In this document: piece after piece, positions 12,211 through 23,979 of the stretch | Layout: each line of letters begins with the position of its first letter | Position numbering within the stretch: position 1 is the stretch's first letter | NCBI GenBank assembly: GCA_947095535.1 | Contig: OX352772.1 | Location: forward strand, 118,383,997-118,447,996 | Source: Poecilobothrus nobilitatus | Lineage: Eukaryota > Arthropoda > Insecta > Diptera > Dolichopodidae | Length of the DNA stretch: 64,000 nucleotides | Direction: 5' to 3' | The notes under the pieces: generated by a model | Told to the model about the DNA's origin: nothing | Seen by the model: only the letters and a program-made list of their open reading frames with translations | Database searches by the model: none | Program-made: the position numbers and the translations under genes

Positions 12211-12420
12211 TTCAAAACTAAATATATATAGTAGAAATTTTGTCTCACATGGTCTGCAATTTTTGAATAAATATTTTTTTAAACTTTTTCTTGATTTGTA
12301 ATGGATTAATAACTTTAATTTTTATTTTTTTTTTCATGAAAATTTTGTTAAAAATCAATGCATGAGATTATTGATTTAAGTTAAATACCTATATATATCG
12401 TTAAAATGATTAATTATGTT

Positions 12421-13972
12421 TATACCCGTACGATAGGATCGGGTATAATAAAATTACTCCTTCGTTTGTAACACCTCGAAATAAGCGAGCTAGATATACC
12501 TTCAAAGGTATGGATCGGATCAGAAAAAAATTCTAAGACTTTTGAGCCATGTCCGTCCGTCCGTCCGTCCGTCCGTCAGCACGCTAACTCAAAAACTAAG
12601 AAAGCTAGAATCTTGAAATTTACACAAAATATTTTGGGAGTAATTTGTAGGTTCCCTATTTTTTTTGGTTGAGTTTGGACCAAGCCTTAGGGTAGCTCTC
12701 GAACACCTAACTTTTAGATCCCGACATTTTTTTTGCAATAGAGCTATAAAATTTTAACTACTGATAGATCTCACAAAAATATTAATTTTATTTTTAATAA
12801 CTTTTTTTTGTAGCCCCACCCGTTACGGAGCTACAGCTTCCCAAAGGTTCAAAAAAGCTCTATATTTAAATTGTTATAGCACAAGTTGTATAAGGTATAT
12901 CTTCATTTTGAAAACGCCAAACGATTAGTACTTTTATTAGCTTTAAAAATATATATACAATAAATACATACTTGTGGCATACGGTGTCTTAATTTACCGT
13001 TATGCGAAACTCAAATTTTGCAAAATCCTTTAACCCTTCTATCTTCTAAACGGTTTAAGTTGGAAACTTGAAATTTTGACAAAAGTTAGATCTTTGAAAA
13101 TAAGTATGAGTCATTTCAGAAATTTTTTTTGTATCACCCCCCGTTTAGCAGCTGTAAGGGGTCAAAAACTGAAAATTTTCTATTTTTAAACACCTGTAAC
13201 TTGAACACCTGTTAAAATTTTTTTGAAGTAATACACAAAAATTAAAGCTTCAACATTATACTCTTATTTCTGTTAACAACTTTTTTTAATAATATAGGGT
13301 TACTTTATAATTGACGAAAGTGTTACTTGATATTTTCAAATTTTCTAACAAATTTCTTCAACGAATTTTTTCCATTTTGTTTTACTCGATAATTTGAAAT
13401 TGTTGAGGATATAATGCGTAGTACATAAAAATGTAAATAAATAAACAACATAACGGTTGCTTGAAGAATTTTTATTTATATGATATTGATATATTTACAT
13501 ATATATACATATCGTATATGTCACTAGTGAATGAATGATAAGAGTATATATGTATATTATATAGCGCCGTATTTATATACATATATGTATTTTATTGTAC
13601 TTATAAGAAATTATTCTGTCAATAGAATATTTAAATATAATATAATATAATATTTAAAATTATATTTATTATTTTGTACTAAGTAAATTTAATATACATT
13701 TACCGCTTAGTATTAAATGGTACTATAGAATATTTGAAAAAGTTTTGGATTGATAATCGTTATGTGGAAGGTTAGAATCTGCTTTTGAAGAATGTACATA
13801 TAAACATATAGTTTGAATATATGTACAACCCATAGTACTAGAAATTATAAAATTCACCCAAATTATTTTAAAATACTAAAATATTAAAAAAATAATATTG
13901 TAAGCAGAGTGACAGGTTGTGAACATGATAACGGTTCGTACGGGTATCTAAGAGTTGACAAAGTCAACTGTA
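12421..13972 (+). mobile_element. Repeat family A, complete-looking copy
   Basis: Non-coding interspersed repeat of about 1.55 kb. The left end is a hairpin, TATACCCG...CGGGTATA, at 12421-12447. AAGCGAGCTAGATATACC and AAAGGTATGGATCGGATC follow, then a GTCC microsatellite at about 12549-12577. The body consists of diverged internal paragraphs. The right end is CGTACGGGTATCTAAGAG plus the small palindrome GTTGACAAAGTCAAC. At least five other copies or parts lie in this window. The plan (terminal hairpin, microsatellite, palindromic far end, no ORF) resembles Helentron-derived DINE/INE repeats of flies; that is inference. Confidence 0.8.
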
Positions 13973-13979
13973 TTCTTCC

Positions 13980-15360
13980 TCGTTTTATGTTAAATTTTTT
14001 TAAATGTTATAGTAGTTTATTATGCTTAGTTATAATTTTATAAATAATTTTGTAAATTAATTTTTTATATTTTCTTGTAAAATTTGTTTACATAAATTTT
14101 GAATTTTTATTTTTTTGTAAATGTACTAATAAAAAGCGGTTTTTATGCCATTTGGAAAATTAATAATATCAGACTATATTTTAGAATTTTCCATGTGGCT
14201 TTTCCCCTTCTTATGTTTTCCTTCTATTCTTTAATTTTAAGCAATAAAAGATTTTTTTTAATTAATTTTATGTGCTTTTGTTATTTTTTGATTCCCTATT
14301 TAGGTACTGTACTAATATTCTTATTCTAATATTAGCTAGTCTAACATTTGGGTACTAATATTAAAAAGAAAATTGTTAAAAAAAATTTGATTTTTTTATT
14401 AATTTTTGCAAAAGTTTTAAAAATTATTTGCTTTTACTAGTACCAGGTATATCATGACTATATATTTACTCTAAGTAGGAAACGAAACTTTTATTTCAGT
14501 GAATCTGTAATTTAACATTGATTTGTTTCCTTATTACCTTAAGTTTATTTATTAAAACAAAATATTTAATAAAAGTCACTTATTATCACTTATCTATTTT
14601 TAACAGCTTTTTATTAACTTGGTTGGGTAAAGGATGGAATCTTAGAAGCCATTTTAAACACACTTCCCGCTGAGTTAGAGACTTGAAATTTTCTTCATTA
14701 GATCAGATCCCGATGACAATACATGATTTTAAAATAATAATATCGAAAAACATTAGAACAAAAAAAAAATTCAGAATGTTCTATAGCTAATAATTTCTAT
14801 TTTTTAAATAGACTGTATGCATAAATTTAATATTAAAAAAAAAAAATAAGTTCTTAGCGTACCTAAATAACAGAAAAAAAAAGTAAAATGTAATACTGGA
14901 AGAAAAATAAAAACGAATAGAAAAAAAGAGAACAAAAAATGTTACTTTGATTGTTTTTTAAATATTTTTAAAAGCTATTTCTTATGTATATGTGCACATC
15001 TGATATTTGCTCACATAACACATAGAAAAAAAAAATTTTAAAATGTCATGCTATAAAAGAAAGAAAAAACAAGGCAGTATATAAATCAAAGTTTTTAAAG
15101 GGTTGTATTTTTAAGTGGAAATAAAGAACATTATAAAATTGCAATATTTTTATTTAAATTTTGAATTTAGCTATGCAACGTTTTCTTAATTTTTTAAAAA
15201 TTTTGCTACAATAAATTAATAATAAAAAAATTCAATATATTCTATATTATAACAGGTAATAATATAATTATAGACTGTAAGAGCAACTGTAAAAATTCAA
15301 AATTAAACAAGGAAAAAAAAAAAAATATATCAATTTAATACTTATATTTGTCGTTACTAA
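13980..15360. other. AT-rich stretch without recognisable genes
   Basis: No coding similarity, tRNA or clear repeat boundary seen. The few ORFs here (such as 14099-14329) are Phe/Leu-rich translations of T runs. Confidence 0.5.
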
Positions 15361-15364
15361 AAAG

Positions 15365-15845
15365 AATAAAATAAAATAAATAAAAAAAATTTTTTAAAAA
15401 ACAGCTTTTTTGAACTAAAAAGTAGAAAATAAATTTTTAATAGCAAATTTTTCTGTAATTTTCTAAACTATATTGTTACAATCGAGATTTCTTTGAAAAA
15501 GTTTATTTCAATATGTCAAATATATATATAAATATAAGTATATATAAGTTTTAAAGTCTGTGAAATTAAAATAAAAGCTGGAGGTAACAAACGCATAACT
15601 ATAAACTTATATTTTTAAATTTTGCCTCCAGCTTTTATATTAATTTCACAGACTTTAAAACTTATATATACTTATATTTGTATATATATTTGACATATTG
15701 AAATAAACTTTTTCAAAGAAATCTCGATTGTAACAATATAGTTTAGAAAATTACAGAAAAATTTGCTATTAAAAATTTATTTTCTACTTTTTAGTTCAAA
15801 AAAGCTGTTTTTTTTAAATTTTTTTTTTATTTATTTTATTTATTT
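15365..15845. repeat. Long foldback (inverted) repeat, copy 1
   Basis: Two arms of about 220 bp, almost perfectly complementary, around a 40-bp spacer at 15585-15624. The inner arm ends are ATAAAAGCTGGAGG (15571-15584) and CCTCCAGCTTTTAT (15625-15638). The outer ends are poly-A/T rich, with ACAGCTTTTTTGAACT mirrored on the right. A transcript would form a very long hairpin. A diverged copy at about 55800-56090 keeps the same spacer core ACGCATAACTATAAACTT. There is no ORF. Confidence 0.9.
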
Positions 15846-16252
15846 ATTTACCTACTTCAATACGTTATGTTTTTATACATGCATAATAAAATCATTTTTA
15901 ATTTTACTAAACACACACATGCGCTATTTAATACGCTTTATATATGCCAGCCAAAAATTATTAAACATTCAAATTCTAATAATTTCAAATCTAATAAACA
16001 TACGTACAAACAAATAAGAATGAAACGAATAAAAAAAAATATTACCACTACTATACCACTACAATTATAAAATAGTATAAATATGAAAAGAATACATTTC
16101 AGTTTTTTATAAGCCGCAAATAAATATCATTTCTGTATAAATTTTTTGTTCAAAATATGTTAATCTGCACCAAAACAGAATTTTGGGGTTCTATATTTTG
16201 TGCAGAAATGGTTTAAAAAATTTGTTCGGTGTAAAACTCTATGTATATGATT

Positions 16253-16618
16253 TCTTTATGCCTATACCTTATACATTGATGTATGTGGTCAGTATAAATA
16301 CGATATATAGATTCATTACTTACTTTGGGTAATTCAAAACTTGCTTTATACATATATGTAGGTCCAGGAATTCTTAATTCTGTCAAGGCAATTGAAAACA
16401 AAAAATTTATTGCATTGGGAGGAGCATTTTACTATCGCGCTTTGAAAATATTGTTAAACTTTAAAGATTTTTTTAGATGGCGTAATACTTTCCTATAAAG
16501 TTTTATTTCAGCAGAACTAAGGATGCATAAGAATTAGGAACAAAAGTAAAATCTAAAAAAATAACAATTTTTGATCAAGGTTTGTTGCAGGGCTGTGATA
16601 TTATTATAATAAAATCTT
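16253..16618 (+). repeat. Second copy of the DUF7869-element 3' end
   Basis: This ~365-bp segment matches 19296-19665 with few differences, from CCTATACCTTATACATT to the end at AATAAAATCTTA. The other copy is the end of the DUF7869-like gene and its 3' flank. Here the copy stops exactly where the packaging-ATPase remnant begins. It looks like a 5'-truncated copy of that element inserted into, or recombined with, the ATPase gene. Confidence 0.8.
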
Positions 16619-16619
16619 A

Positions 16620-16887
16620 GATACCTTTTATTTATGTCAGTCATACACAAGAATTCCAAAGCATTTAGTTAGAGATAATGCCAATTTTTTGATTATATTT
16701 AAGCAAGATGATTTAAATTTATATATAATATAATGATCAGGTGAACTCTGATATGTCTTATAACGAATTTAAAAAATTGAGTGCATGTTGTTGTATGGTT
16801 TTCTTTTAATTGAGAAAGATAGAAGTTAAAATAATGGGCGCTATAGAAAAAATTTTGACACATATGCTAAATTTTAGTTAACCCCAA
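16620..16887 (+). pseudogene. Polinton packaging ATPase (FtsK/HerA-like), C-terminal fragment
   Basis: Genome-packaging ATPase remnant. The frame reads DTFYLCQSYTRIPKHLVRDN and FLIIFKQDDLNL, then shifts. EKDRS and NNGRYRKNFDTYAKF are found to 16887 in another frame. These strings match the C-terminal part of Polinton ATPases as I know them. The Walker A and B motifs would lie upstream, where 16253-16618 is unrelated sequence. Only a small piece remains, with at least two frame changes. Confidence 0.75.
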
Positions 16888-16994
16888 GCTTCATTAGCAG
16901 TTGGTACCTGTTAGTATCTGGCAGTTACTAACTGAACGGGTCATTTAACAGATAGCAGTTAGTAGATAGCACTTAGTAGTTAGCAGTTAGTAGT
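16888..16994. repeat. CAGTTAGTAG minisatellite, left part
   Basis: Irregular repeats of GCAGTTAGTAG follow the ATPase remnant. The same repeat resumes at 33362-33385 (GCAGTTGACAGTTGGCAGTT) on the far side of the 16.4-kb element. This suggests one array split by that insertion. Confidence 0.7.
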
Positions 16995-16996
16995 TA

Positions 16997-17016
16997 CACC
17001 GAGAGAAAAGATTTCT
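16997..17016 (+). repeat. Left terminal inverted repeat of the 16.4-kb element
   Basis: Twenty bases starting CACCGAGAG, identical to the reverse complement of 33340-33359 and preceded by TA. Confidence 0.85.
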
Positions 17017-17457
17017 ATATTTATAGAAGACGAATTCTTAGTTTAAGAATTTTAAAAAAATAATGGAATAAGCCGAAAAATTCATAAAATAAGTAAAATA
17101 ATTTTGAAATAAAGATATTTTGGCATGAATTATGAAAAACATAATTTTCAAAAAAAAAAAATATAAGATCAAGTAAAATAATGCTTTAATATAAAAATTA
17201 TTACAAGAATTATGAAACTACTTGCTTTCTCAAACTATGCTTTTAATTCATAAAATAAGAGTAATTTATTTTCTTAAATGGAGACAAATATTGTAAGATT
17301 GAAAATTGTTTTGCATATTTTCTTCTAAAATTATGAAAATTATTACATCAAATCAAGATTTTGTTATTTTCTTAAATCAAATATGTGTTTTCATATAAAT
17401 TATGAAATTTTTGTGGGATGAACTAGAAAAGAACCTACAAAATAAAAAATCGTGCAT

Positions 17458-17771
17458 ACATGCCGGCTGAGTACTTAAGTGTTCAATACAATACATTGGG
17501 TAATTTTTTAATTTTTTGACGTATTTCTACTAATTTTTACATTTTCTTTTCAAATCTTTGATCAGAAATGCTCTATCTCTAATAGTTTTTGAAATACAGA
17601 AATTGTCGTTTTGTTCAATATCATACAAATACTCAAATTACTATCCTTACCTTTAATGCTTAAGTGTCTAAAATGCAAAATTGTATGAAATTAAACAACT
17701 AAGCATTAACATTTTTTTAAAATTGTTATGCTTAAGTGTCTAATATTAAAATAAGTGCTTAAATGTTCTAT
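17458..17771. promoter_or_regulatory. Cluster of GCTTAAGTGTCTAA motifs upstream of the DUF7869-like gene
   Basis: Related words occur at 17472-17486 (TACTTAAGTGTTCAA), 17658-17671 and 17730-17743 (both GCTTAAGTGTCTAA), and 17757-17770 (GCTTAAATGTTCTA). Such short spaced repeats are typical of transposase-binding subterminal sites. That role is inference. Confidence 0.5.
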
Positions 17772-18081
17772 ATTATATGGTAAACAAACGGCAAATACAT
17801 ACGTATTCACTTTTATATCTATAGCGTCTCTTCTTTATATTCTAATCTTTGCATTTTACATTTATATTCTAATAACTGCAAATTCAATGCATTCTATGTA
17901 TATTGAATTTGCAGTTATATTTACATAGTTTGATTTGAGCATGATTGAAACGATTAATGCGCACTTATTAATTTTTTATCCAGTTACCATTATGTTTTGT
18001 ATCGTATTTGTATATATTCTTATTTGTAGTATGTACTAGTATGTATGTATTGCTAATTGCTATATTATATTCTATTTCTAA

Positions 18082-19377
18082 TTATGTAAGAATATTAGAA
18101 GCGGTAAATTCATTCCAGCGAAGAAAGTCCTTGAATCTAAATGTGATAAAGCTTGTGTTTTTAATTGTATTGTACATTTTAATGAAGGTTAAAGAGAAGA
18201 AATAAACAATTATTTCTGGACCTTAAACGATGCAGAAAAACAACATTTTTATGGAAAATTTATAACAATTCGGTCTCCGAAACGCAAAACAGTACCCAAT
18301 TCCAGAAAAAAAATTTCATACGAATATTATTTACCATTAGGTGTTAATAAGCAAAAAGTTTGTCAGGATACTTTTTTATCTGTTTTAAATATTTCGGCAC
18401 ATAGAGTTTATTATTTTTTCCGAAATAATTTTAATAAAAATATTGGAAAACCTATTCCTTCGTTAAAAGGAAAGCACATAAAAAAGAAAGTTCCTGAAAA
18501 TGAAATCTCAAAAGTTCGACAGCACATTAAAAAATTCCCATGTGTTGATTCACACTATATCCGAGCAGATTCAGAAAAACAATACTTGGATCAAACATTA
18601 AATTTAAGCAAAATGTACAATTTATATAAAAGTGAAAATCCTGAAAAGCATGTAAAATTACACATATACAGGAAGATTTTCAATACCGAATACAATTTGG
18701 GGTTTTTAAAACCAAAAAAGGATCAATGTGATGTTCATTTAAAATATAGAAATGCTACAAATCCGACTGATACAGAAATTGAAAGCTTTAATTCTCATGA
18801 AAATTTCAACGAGAAAGCAAAATTAAGAAAACATGCTGATAAGGAATATTGTTCAAAGCATAAAGATACTGTTCTTGTGTGCTATGATTTGCAAAAGGTA
18901 TTTATGTTAACCGGACAAGCTTCAAATTTTTACTGCAAAAGAAAATTTAATACTTATAATTTGACTGGTCATTGTAGTATTAATAAGAAAACTTACTGTG
19001 CTATATGGTACGAAACTTTGAGTGGTCGTAGTGGGAATGATTTAGCCAGTACCTTAGTAAAAATTTTAAACTCTATTCTTTTAGATATACCATATATTAA
19101 ACATTTCATTTTATGGTCAGATGCATGTGTCCCACAAAATAAAAATAGAGTCACATCATTTGCCTTACTAAAATTTCTGGAAAATAATAAACAAATAAAA
19201 ACTATAGTTCAGAAATACTCAGAGTCTGGCCACTCTAGAATACAAGAAAAAGATGCAGTTCACTCGGTTATAGACCGTCCGAAAATTTTTAGTATGAAAA
19301 CAATACCTATACCTTATACATTAATGTATGCGGTCAGTAAAAATACGATAGATAGATTCATTACTTACTTTGGGTAA
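18082..19377 (+). pseudogene. DUF7869-like transposon protein, nearly intact
   Basis: The frame is open 18082-18189, meets TAA at 18190, then is open 18193-19377 (about 394 residues). Motifs: a Cys-rich start (SKCDKACVFNC), EINNYFWTLNDAEKQHFYG, KVCQDTFLSVLNIS, FPCVDSHYIRADSEKQYLD, KPKKDQCDVH, DLQKVFML, YCKRKFNTYNLT and SDACVPQNKNR. This order matches a protein family common in arthropod genomes that I know as DUF7869-containing and transposon-borne; the nuclease fold is not proven. The asparagine-rich SDxCxxQNKNR motif could be part of the active site. The ATG is not evident: the 18586 start is a TTG within the domain. The 3' end is duplicated at 16253-16618. Confidence 0.65.
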
Positions 19378-19665
19378 TTCAAAACTTGCTTTATACATAT
19401 ATGTAGGTCCAGGAATTCTTAATTCTGTCAAGGCAATTGAAAACAAAAAATTTATTGCTTTGGGAGGAGCATTTTACTATCGCGCTTTGAAAATATTGTT
19501 AAACTTTAAAGATTTTTTTAGATGTCGTAATACTTTCCTATAAAGTTTTATTTCAGCAGAACTAAGGATGCATAAGAATTAGGAACAAAAGTAATATCTA
19601 AAAAAATAACAATTTTTGATCAAGGTTTGTTGCAGGGTTGTGATATTTTTATAATAAAATCTTAA
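19296..19665 (+). repeat. DUF7869-element 3' end, original copy
   Basis: Contains the last ~27 codons of the DUF7869-like frame and about 290 bp of 3' flank, ending AATAAAATCTTA. It matches 16253-16618 in direct orientation, 3.04 kb away. Confidence 0.8.
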
Positions 19666-20024
19666 TTCTTTAAAAAATTGGTTTTTTAAAAACTGAAGTT
19701 TCATAAATTATAAAATTTTCTATTATATAAATAAGTTTTTAAAACATAAAATAATTTATTAATACATAATTAGGTAAATTTCTAAAAATGATAATTGAAT
19801 TATAACTATTGAATTGAATCGAACAATTGATTTTTTGTATTTTAAATTTTAATAATTTCAAAGAACTTGCAAGCAGTGTTGCCAGTTTAATATTATCTGA
19901 AAGCTTAACTGGAAAATATTACTATAACACTTTTTTACATTTGTACATAGTTTAATTTTGATATTATTATAAAAATATGAACAAAAAACCTTTCATAAAG
20001 TTTCTACTTATTATTACCTATATC

Positions 20025-23000
20025 TAAAGTGACCAGACGTCCCAGATTATGAGGGGCGTTCCCGATATAATCGTATGTCCTGCATTGAAAATTGTCCCGG
20101 AAAGTGTCCCGTATTGTATATCTTACCTTATTATTGCTCTCTATTTGTAAACTAACTTTTTTAATTAAATAACACTGATATGGTTTAACTGGCAACAATT
20201 ATTTAAATTCAAAAATTCAACTATTTCAATTCAAGTATGTCAAGAGTTTTTAGCGAATTCACATTGCTATTTAAAAAAATCTATTTCTATAATTGCTATT
20301 TCAGTTTAAAAAGTTGAAATGTACTAAACAAAAGTGAAAAGTTTAAATTTATGCAAATTATTATTAGTTTATTTTTATAAAGTTTATTTCTTGTAAGAAT
20401 AATTTTATTTTTTTCCTAATTTTTTTTTATTTTTGATATTAATTAAATTAATAAAATGAAAAATCTATGATATTTTAATTCGGAACAATTAAATAAACTA
20501 AGAAAATTATGTCCTGAGGAATGCGTTAAGCTTTTCTTTATCTATAATATAATACACAAGATGTTGGCGAGACCTTGCCAACATGTAAAAAAATATATTT
20601 TATATCTATAATAAAACACTCACACTGAATGTAAACTAAACTGGCAATGATGATATTTCTGTATATTTATTTAATAATTTCAAATTTTATTACCAGAGAC
20701 ACAAATTTTTGACTCAAAGTATTATCAAGAGACACAAACCGTTCATTAAAAATATAAATAAATTTAGTAAATATTATTACGAGTGACCAAATTTTCCACT
20801 AGAAGTATTATCAGAGACACAAACCGTTCATTAAAAGTGAGTACAGTCAAAAAAGGAAAAGTACATACTTAAAAAACACATTTTCAATCAAAATAAATTC
20901 AGCAAATTTTTAATTTTTAAATTTGACCGCCACGTCCATTATGAACTGGTCGCAGCGGTAAATTAAAAATAAATTATTAATCTTCTGTTGGCATTTTCAA
21001 TTTTTGTTTTGGAAAAAAAATATAAAAATAGGTACTCTTAATAAAATTAAAACGCCTGAAAGTGAAAAAGTGAGAGTGAGCAAAGTTTATAGTAAACCTC
21101 ATATTTATAAGAAAAAAACAATAGGCCGATTTTATTCTTGATTTTGTTTTCATTAGTATAAAAGCTGGTAAAAGCTTCGTAACATACTTTAAAATAGTTT
21201 TGTTTATTTAGGTTGAAATTTAGATTTTTAAGCTAAATTATTAATATAAAATTCGGCAGACTTAACTAATTATATTTCATAACATAAATCAGAAACTTAC
21301 TACATATTATAGAAATGGATATTTTTCTTAAAAAAAAAAGAAAAAAATAACATAGAAAATATCATTTTAGACGCCTTCTCTCACAAAAGATTCATAATTT
21401 TGTACTAATTTATTATTAGACCATTAATAATATTGTTAGCCATGGAAAAAAATAAGATTTATTAATCAGATCAGATAATATAATACCTGAAATTAATGAT
21501 TGAATTTCTGATAATATACACAATATAATGATAAGATTTTGCCAACATGTAAAAAAAAAATATTTTATTTCTATAATAAAACACTCACACTGAATGTAAA
21601 CTAAACTGGCAATGGTGATATTTCTATATATTTAATAATTTAAAATTTTATTATCAGAGACACAAATCTTCGACTAAAAGTCTTATCAGAGCCACAAATG
21701 TTTACTTTTTAAAAAGTACTTTGTACTTTCGACACAAAATTTAAAGCAAATTTTTAATTTTTAAATTTGACCGCCACATCCATTATGAACTGGTCGCAGC
21801 GGTAAATTAAAAATAAATTATTATTCTTCTGTTGGCAGGTTTCAAATGACTCTTTGTTTTGAAAAAAATAAAAATACGCTTAATAAAATTAAAAGACCTG
21901 AAAGTGAAAAGAGCAAAGTTTATAGTAAGCCTTATATTTATAAGAAAAAAAATAATAGGCCGATTTAATTCTTGATTTTGTTTTCACTATTATAAAAGCT
22001 GGTAAAAGCTTCGCAACAGGCTTTATAGTAGTTTTATTTATTTAGGTTAGAATTTTGATTTTTTAAGCTGAATTTTTGATATAACATAAAATATTCGAAT
22101 TTTTTTTATTAATATAAAATTCGGCAGACTTAGCTAATTATATTTCATAACAGAAATCAGAAACTTACTACATATTATAGGAATGGATATTTTTCTTTAA
22201 AAAAAAAAGAAAAAATAACATAGAAAATATCATTTTAGAAGCCTTTTCTCACAATAGATTCATAATTTTGTACTAATTTATTATTAGACCATTAAATTAA
22301 AAAGCTGTCGAAAACGACCGTCACAAAAAAAAAAGACCCCGAAAATTTATGAAATTACATTATCAGAGACATGAATCTTTTATTAAATATACCAAAGATC
22401 TCTTCCAAAGTACATTTAAATAAAATAAATTCAGCAAATTTTTTTCAAGCAAAAAAAAAATAAACGCAAAAGACTTGAAAGTAGTTTTGGTAATTAAAGT
22501 AATTTCGCGGCGAAAACAACTGTTTTTCATCTAAATAAAAATTTTTTTTTTAAAACTAAAGAAAAATAGAGAGTAAAATTTTAACAAATAATAAAATTAT
22601 TTCGATTATTGGGAGTGTTTTAAATGTAACAAAAAAAAAATGTCGTAGCGGTTGGTGTTGGTTGGTTTTTCGCCGGTTTTTATTATGCACTTTATACATG
22701 TGTTTCAAACAATTTTTTAGATATCGGCACGAACTTTTACCCTGAATGTGTTTTTAGCTTGGACAATTTTTTCTCAATAATTAAAAAACTGTCAAAAATT
22801 ATCGCCACGAAAAAACGGCGAGAATAAATTAATAAACTGTACCTAACATTTTTAATTTTATGTGTTTAGATTTGTTTATTTTTTGTTTTGTTATGTTTTT
22901 TTTCTATTACAAGTAAGTAAGTGATTTCAACGTTTTTTTTAATGGTGCTGATGTAAAAATGAAATTTTTAGATAGTTTATTAAGGGAGTCAGTATGATAA

Positions 23001-23105
23001 CGTAAATGTTTTTGAATCTATAGAATTTGTGCAATTGCACAGGGGATTTTCTAGTATTTATTTAAACTTGTCCCGGATTTCAACATAAAATACATGGTCA
23101 CTTTA
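20025..23105. mobile_element. 3.1-kb hAT-like non-autonomous element with 8-bp target duplication
   Basis: The left end TAAAGTGACCA (20025-20035) is mirrored by TGGTCACTTTA (23095-23105). Each is flanked by the same 8-bp word CCTATATC (20017-20024 and 23106-23113). An 8-bp duplication is diagnostic of the hAT superfamily. Subterminal GTCCCGG/CGTCCC words lie near both ends. There is no transposase ORF; the inside is filled by a degenerate ~0.9-kb tandem repeat and AT-rich DNA. It sits inside the 16.4-kb element, so it is a later nested insertion. Confidence 0.85.
20540..22560. repeat. Tandem repeat of about 0.9-1 kb, two copies plus a remnant
   Basis: Unit 1 starts near 20570 (TTGCCAACATGTAAAAAAATA) and unit 2 near 21540. 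Both carry CACTCACACTGAATGTAAAC, a RAGACACAAAT block, TTGACCGCCACRTCCATTAT, GAACTGGTCGCAGCGGTAAA and ATAAAAGCTGGTAAAAGCTTCG, and both end near TATTATTAGACCATTAA. A third, shrunken copy from about 22350 keeps ATTATCAGAGACA and AATAAATTCAGCAAATTTTT. The array lies wholly inside the hAT-like element. Confidence 0.8.
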
Positions 23106-23109
23106 CCTA

Positions 23110-23975
23110 TATCTAAAAATGTAAATCCTAACTAGTTAGTAAAAATTCGAATTTTTCATAATAGAAACTCCATAAAACAATTTTTGGAAATGTAATTTAT
23201 CATTACTTAATACCTTTCTGAATTTCTGAATTGTTTAATAAATGATACTTAATTGAAATATTTAATAAGTAGTAAAAATACTTTCATAGCTTTATTTAGC
23301 AAAAATATTTAGTAAAAATCGATTTCCCAAAATTTTTGGAGAATAAAATTTCTCATATCATTCTTTAATAAAATGTAACATTCTTCCAGTTTTGATAAAA
23401 TTTTCTAAACTTGACAACACTTTTTATATAGTAAAATTCATTGGAAATAGTTCTTGATTGAAGAAAAGAGTTGGATAAATCAAGAAAGAATTTTTCAAAT
23501 ACAATTAAAATTTAGTTCATGTAAACGTTTTTTTCAAAATAAGAAAGTACTTGAATAAATCAAGAGATAAGTTGCAGAAAAACAGCAAGAAATAAAATCA
23601 CGCTTGTATTATTTTCTCTATATGAGAAATATTTATCACAATTCAAGAAAGTACTTGCACAATTGGAAGCAAATTCTTAAACGGAATAACGGATAGTTTT
23701 GCAGTTTTAGTTAAAGTTTCACAGTGAATAGACCTAAAGCTTACATGTGTTATAATAATTTAAAATATTTTATAAAATTTTAAAATCAATTAAAAGTGTT
23801 TGTTTTACATTATAAATTAAAATTCTTATTATAGTTATTCAAATTTATAATTGAAATTATCAAAATTATTGATAAAAAATTAAAGTTATTTAAAGTGTTA
23901 CTTAGAAGTGACGTCAAATGAAAGGTAATGATCAGTTGAAAAAATTGCTAATAATTTTAATAATAATCGCATAGA
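23110..23975. other. Gene-free stretch with repeated CAAGAAAGTACTTG-like words
   Basis: No ORF. Between about 23440 and 23690, words such as ATAAATCAAGAAAGAA, AAGAAAGTACTTGAATAAAT and TTCAAGAAAGTACTTGCAC recur in both orientations. The region precedes the first exon of the SAM-domain gene and could be its promoter or the continuation of the host element's subterminal zone. Confidence 0.4.
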
Positions 23976-23979
23976 AGGA

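Noticed and set aside
16213..16401. 62-residue minus-strand ORF
   Set aside because: Antisense of the DUF7869-element tail, whose other copy lacks the same open frame.
20910..20990. Possible hammerhead ribozyme in the 0.9-kb repeat (ACCGC...GCGGT stem)
   Set aside because: The CTGATGA and GAAA core boxes are not present, though the stem recurs in both units.
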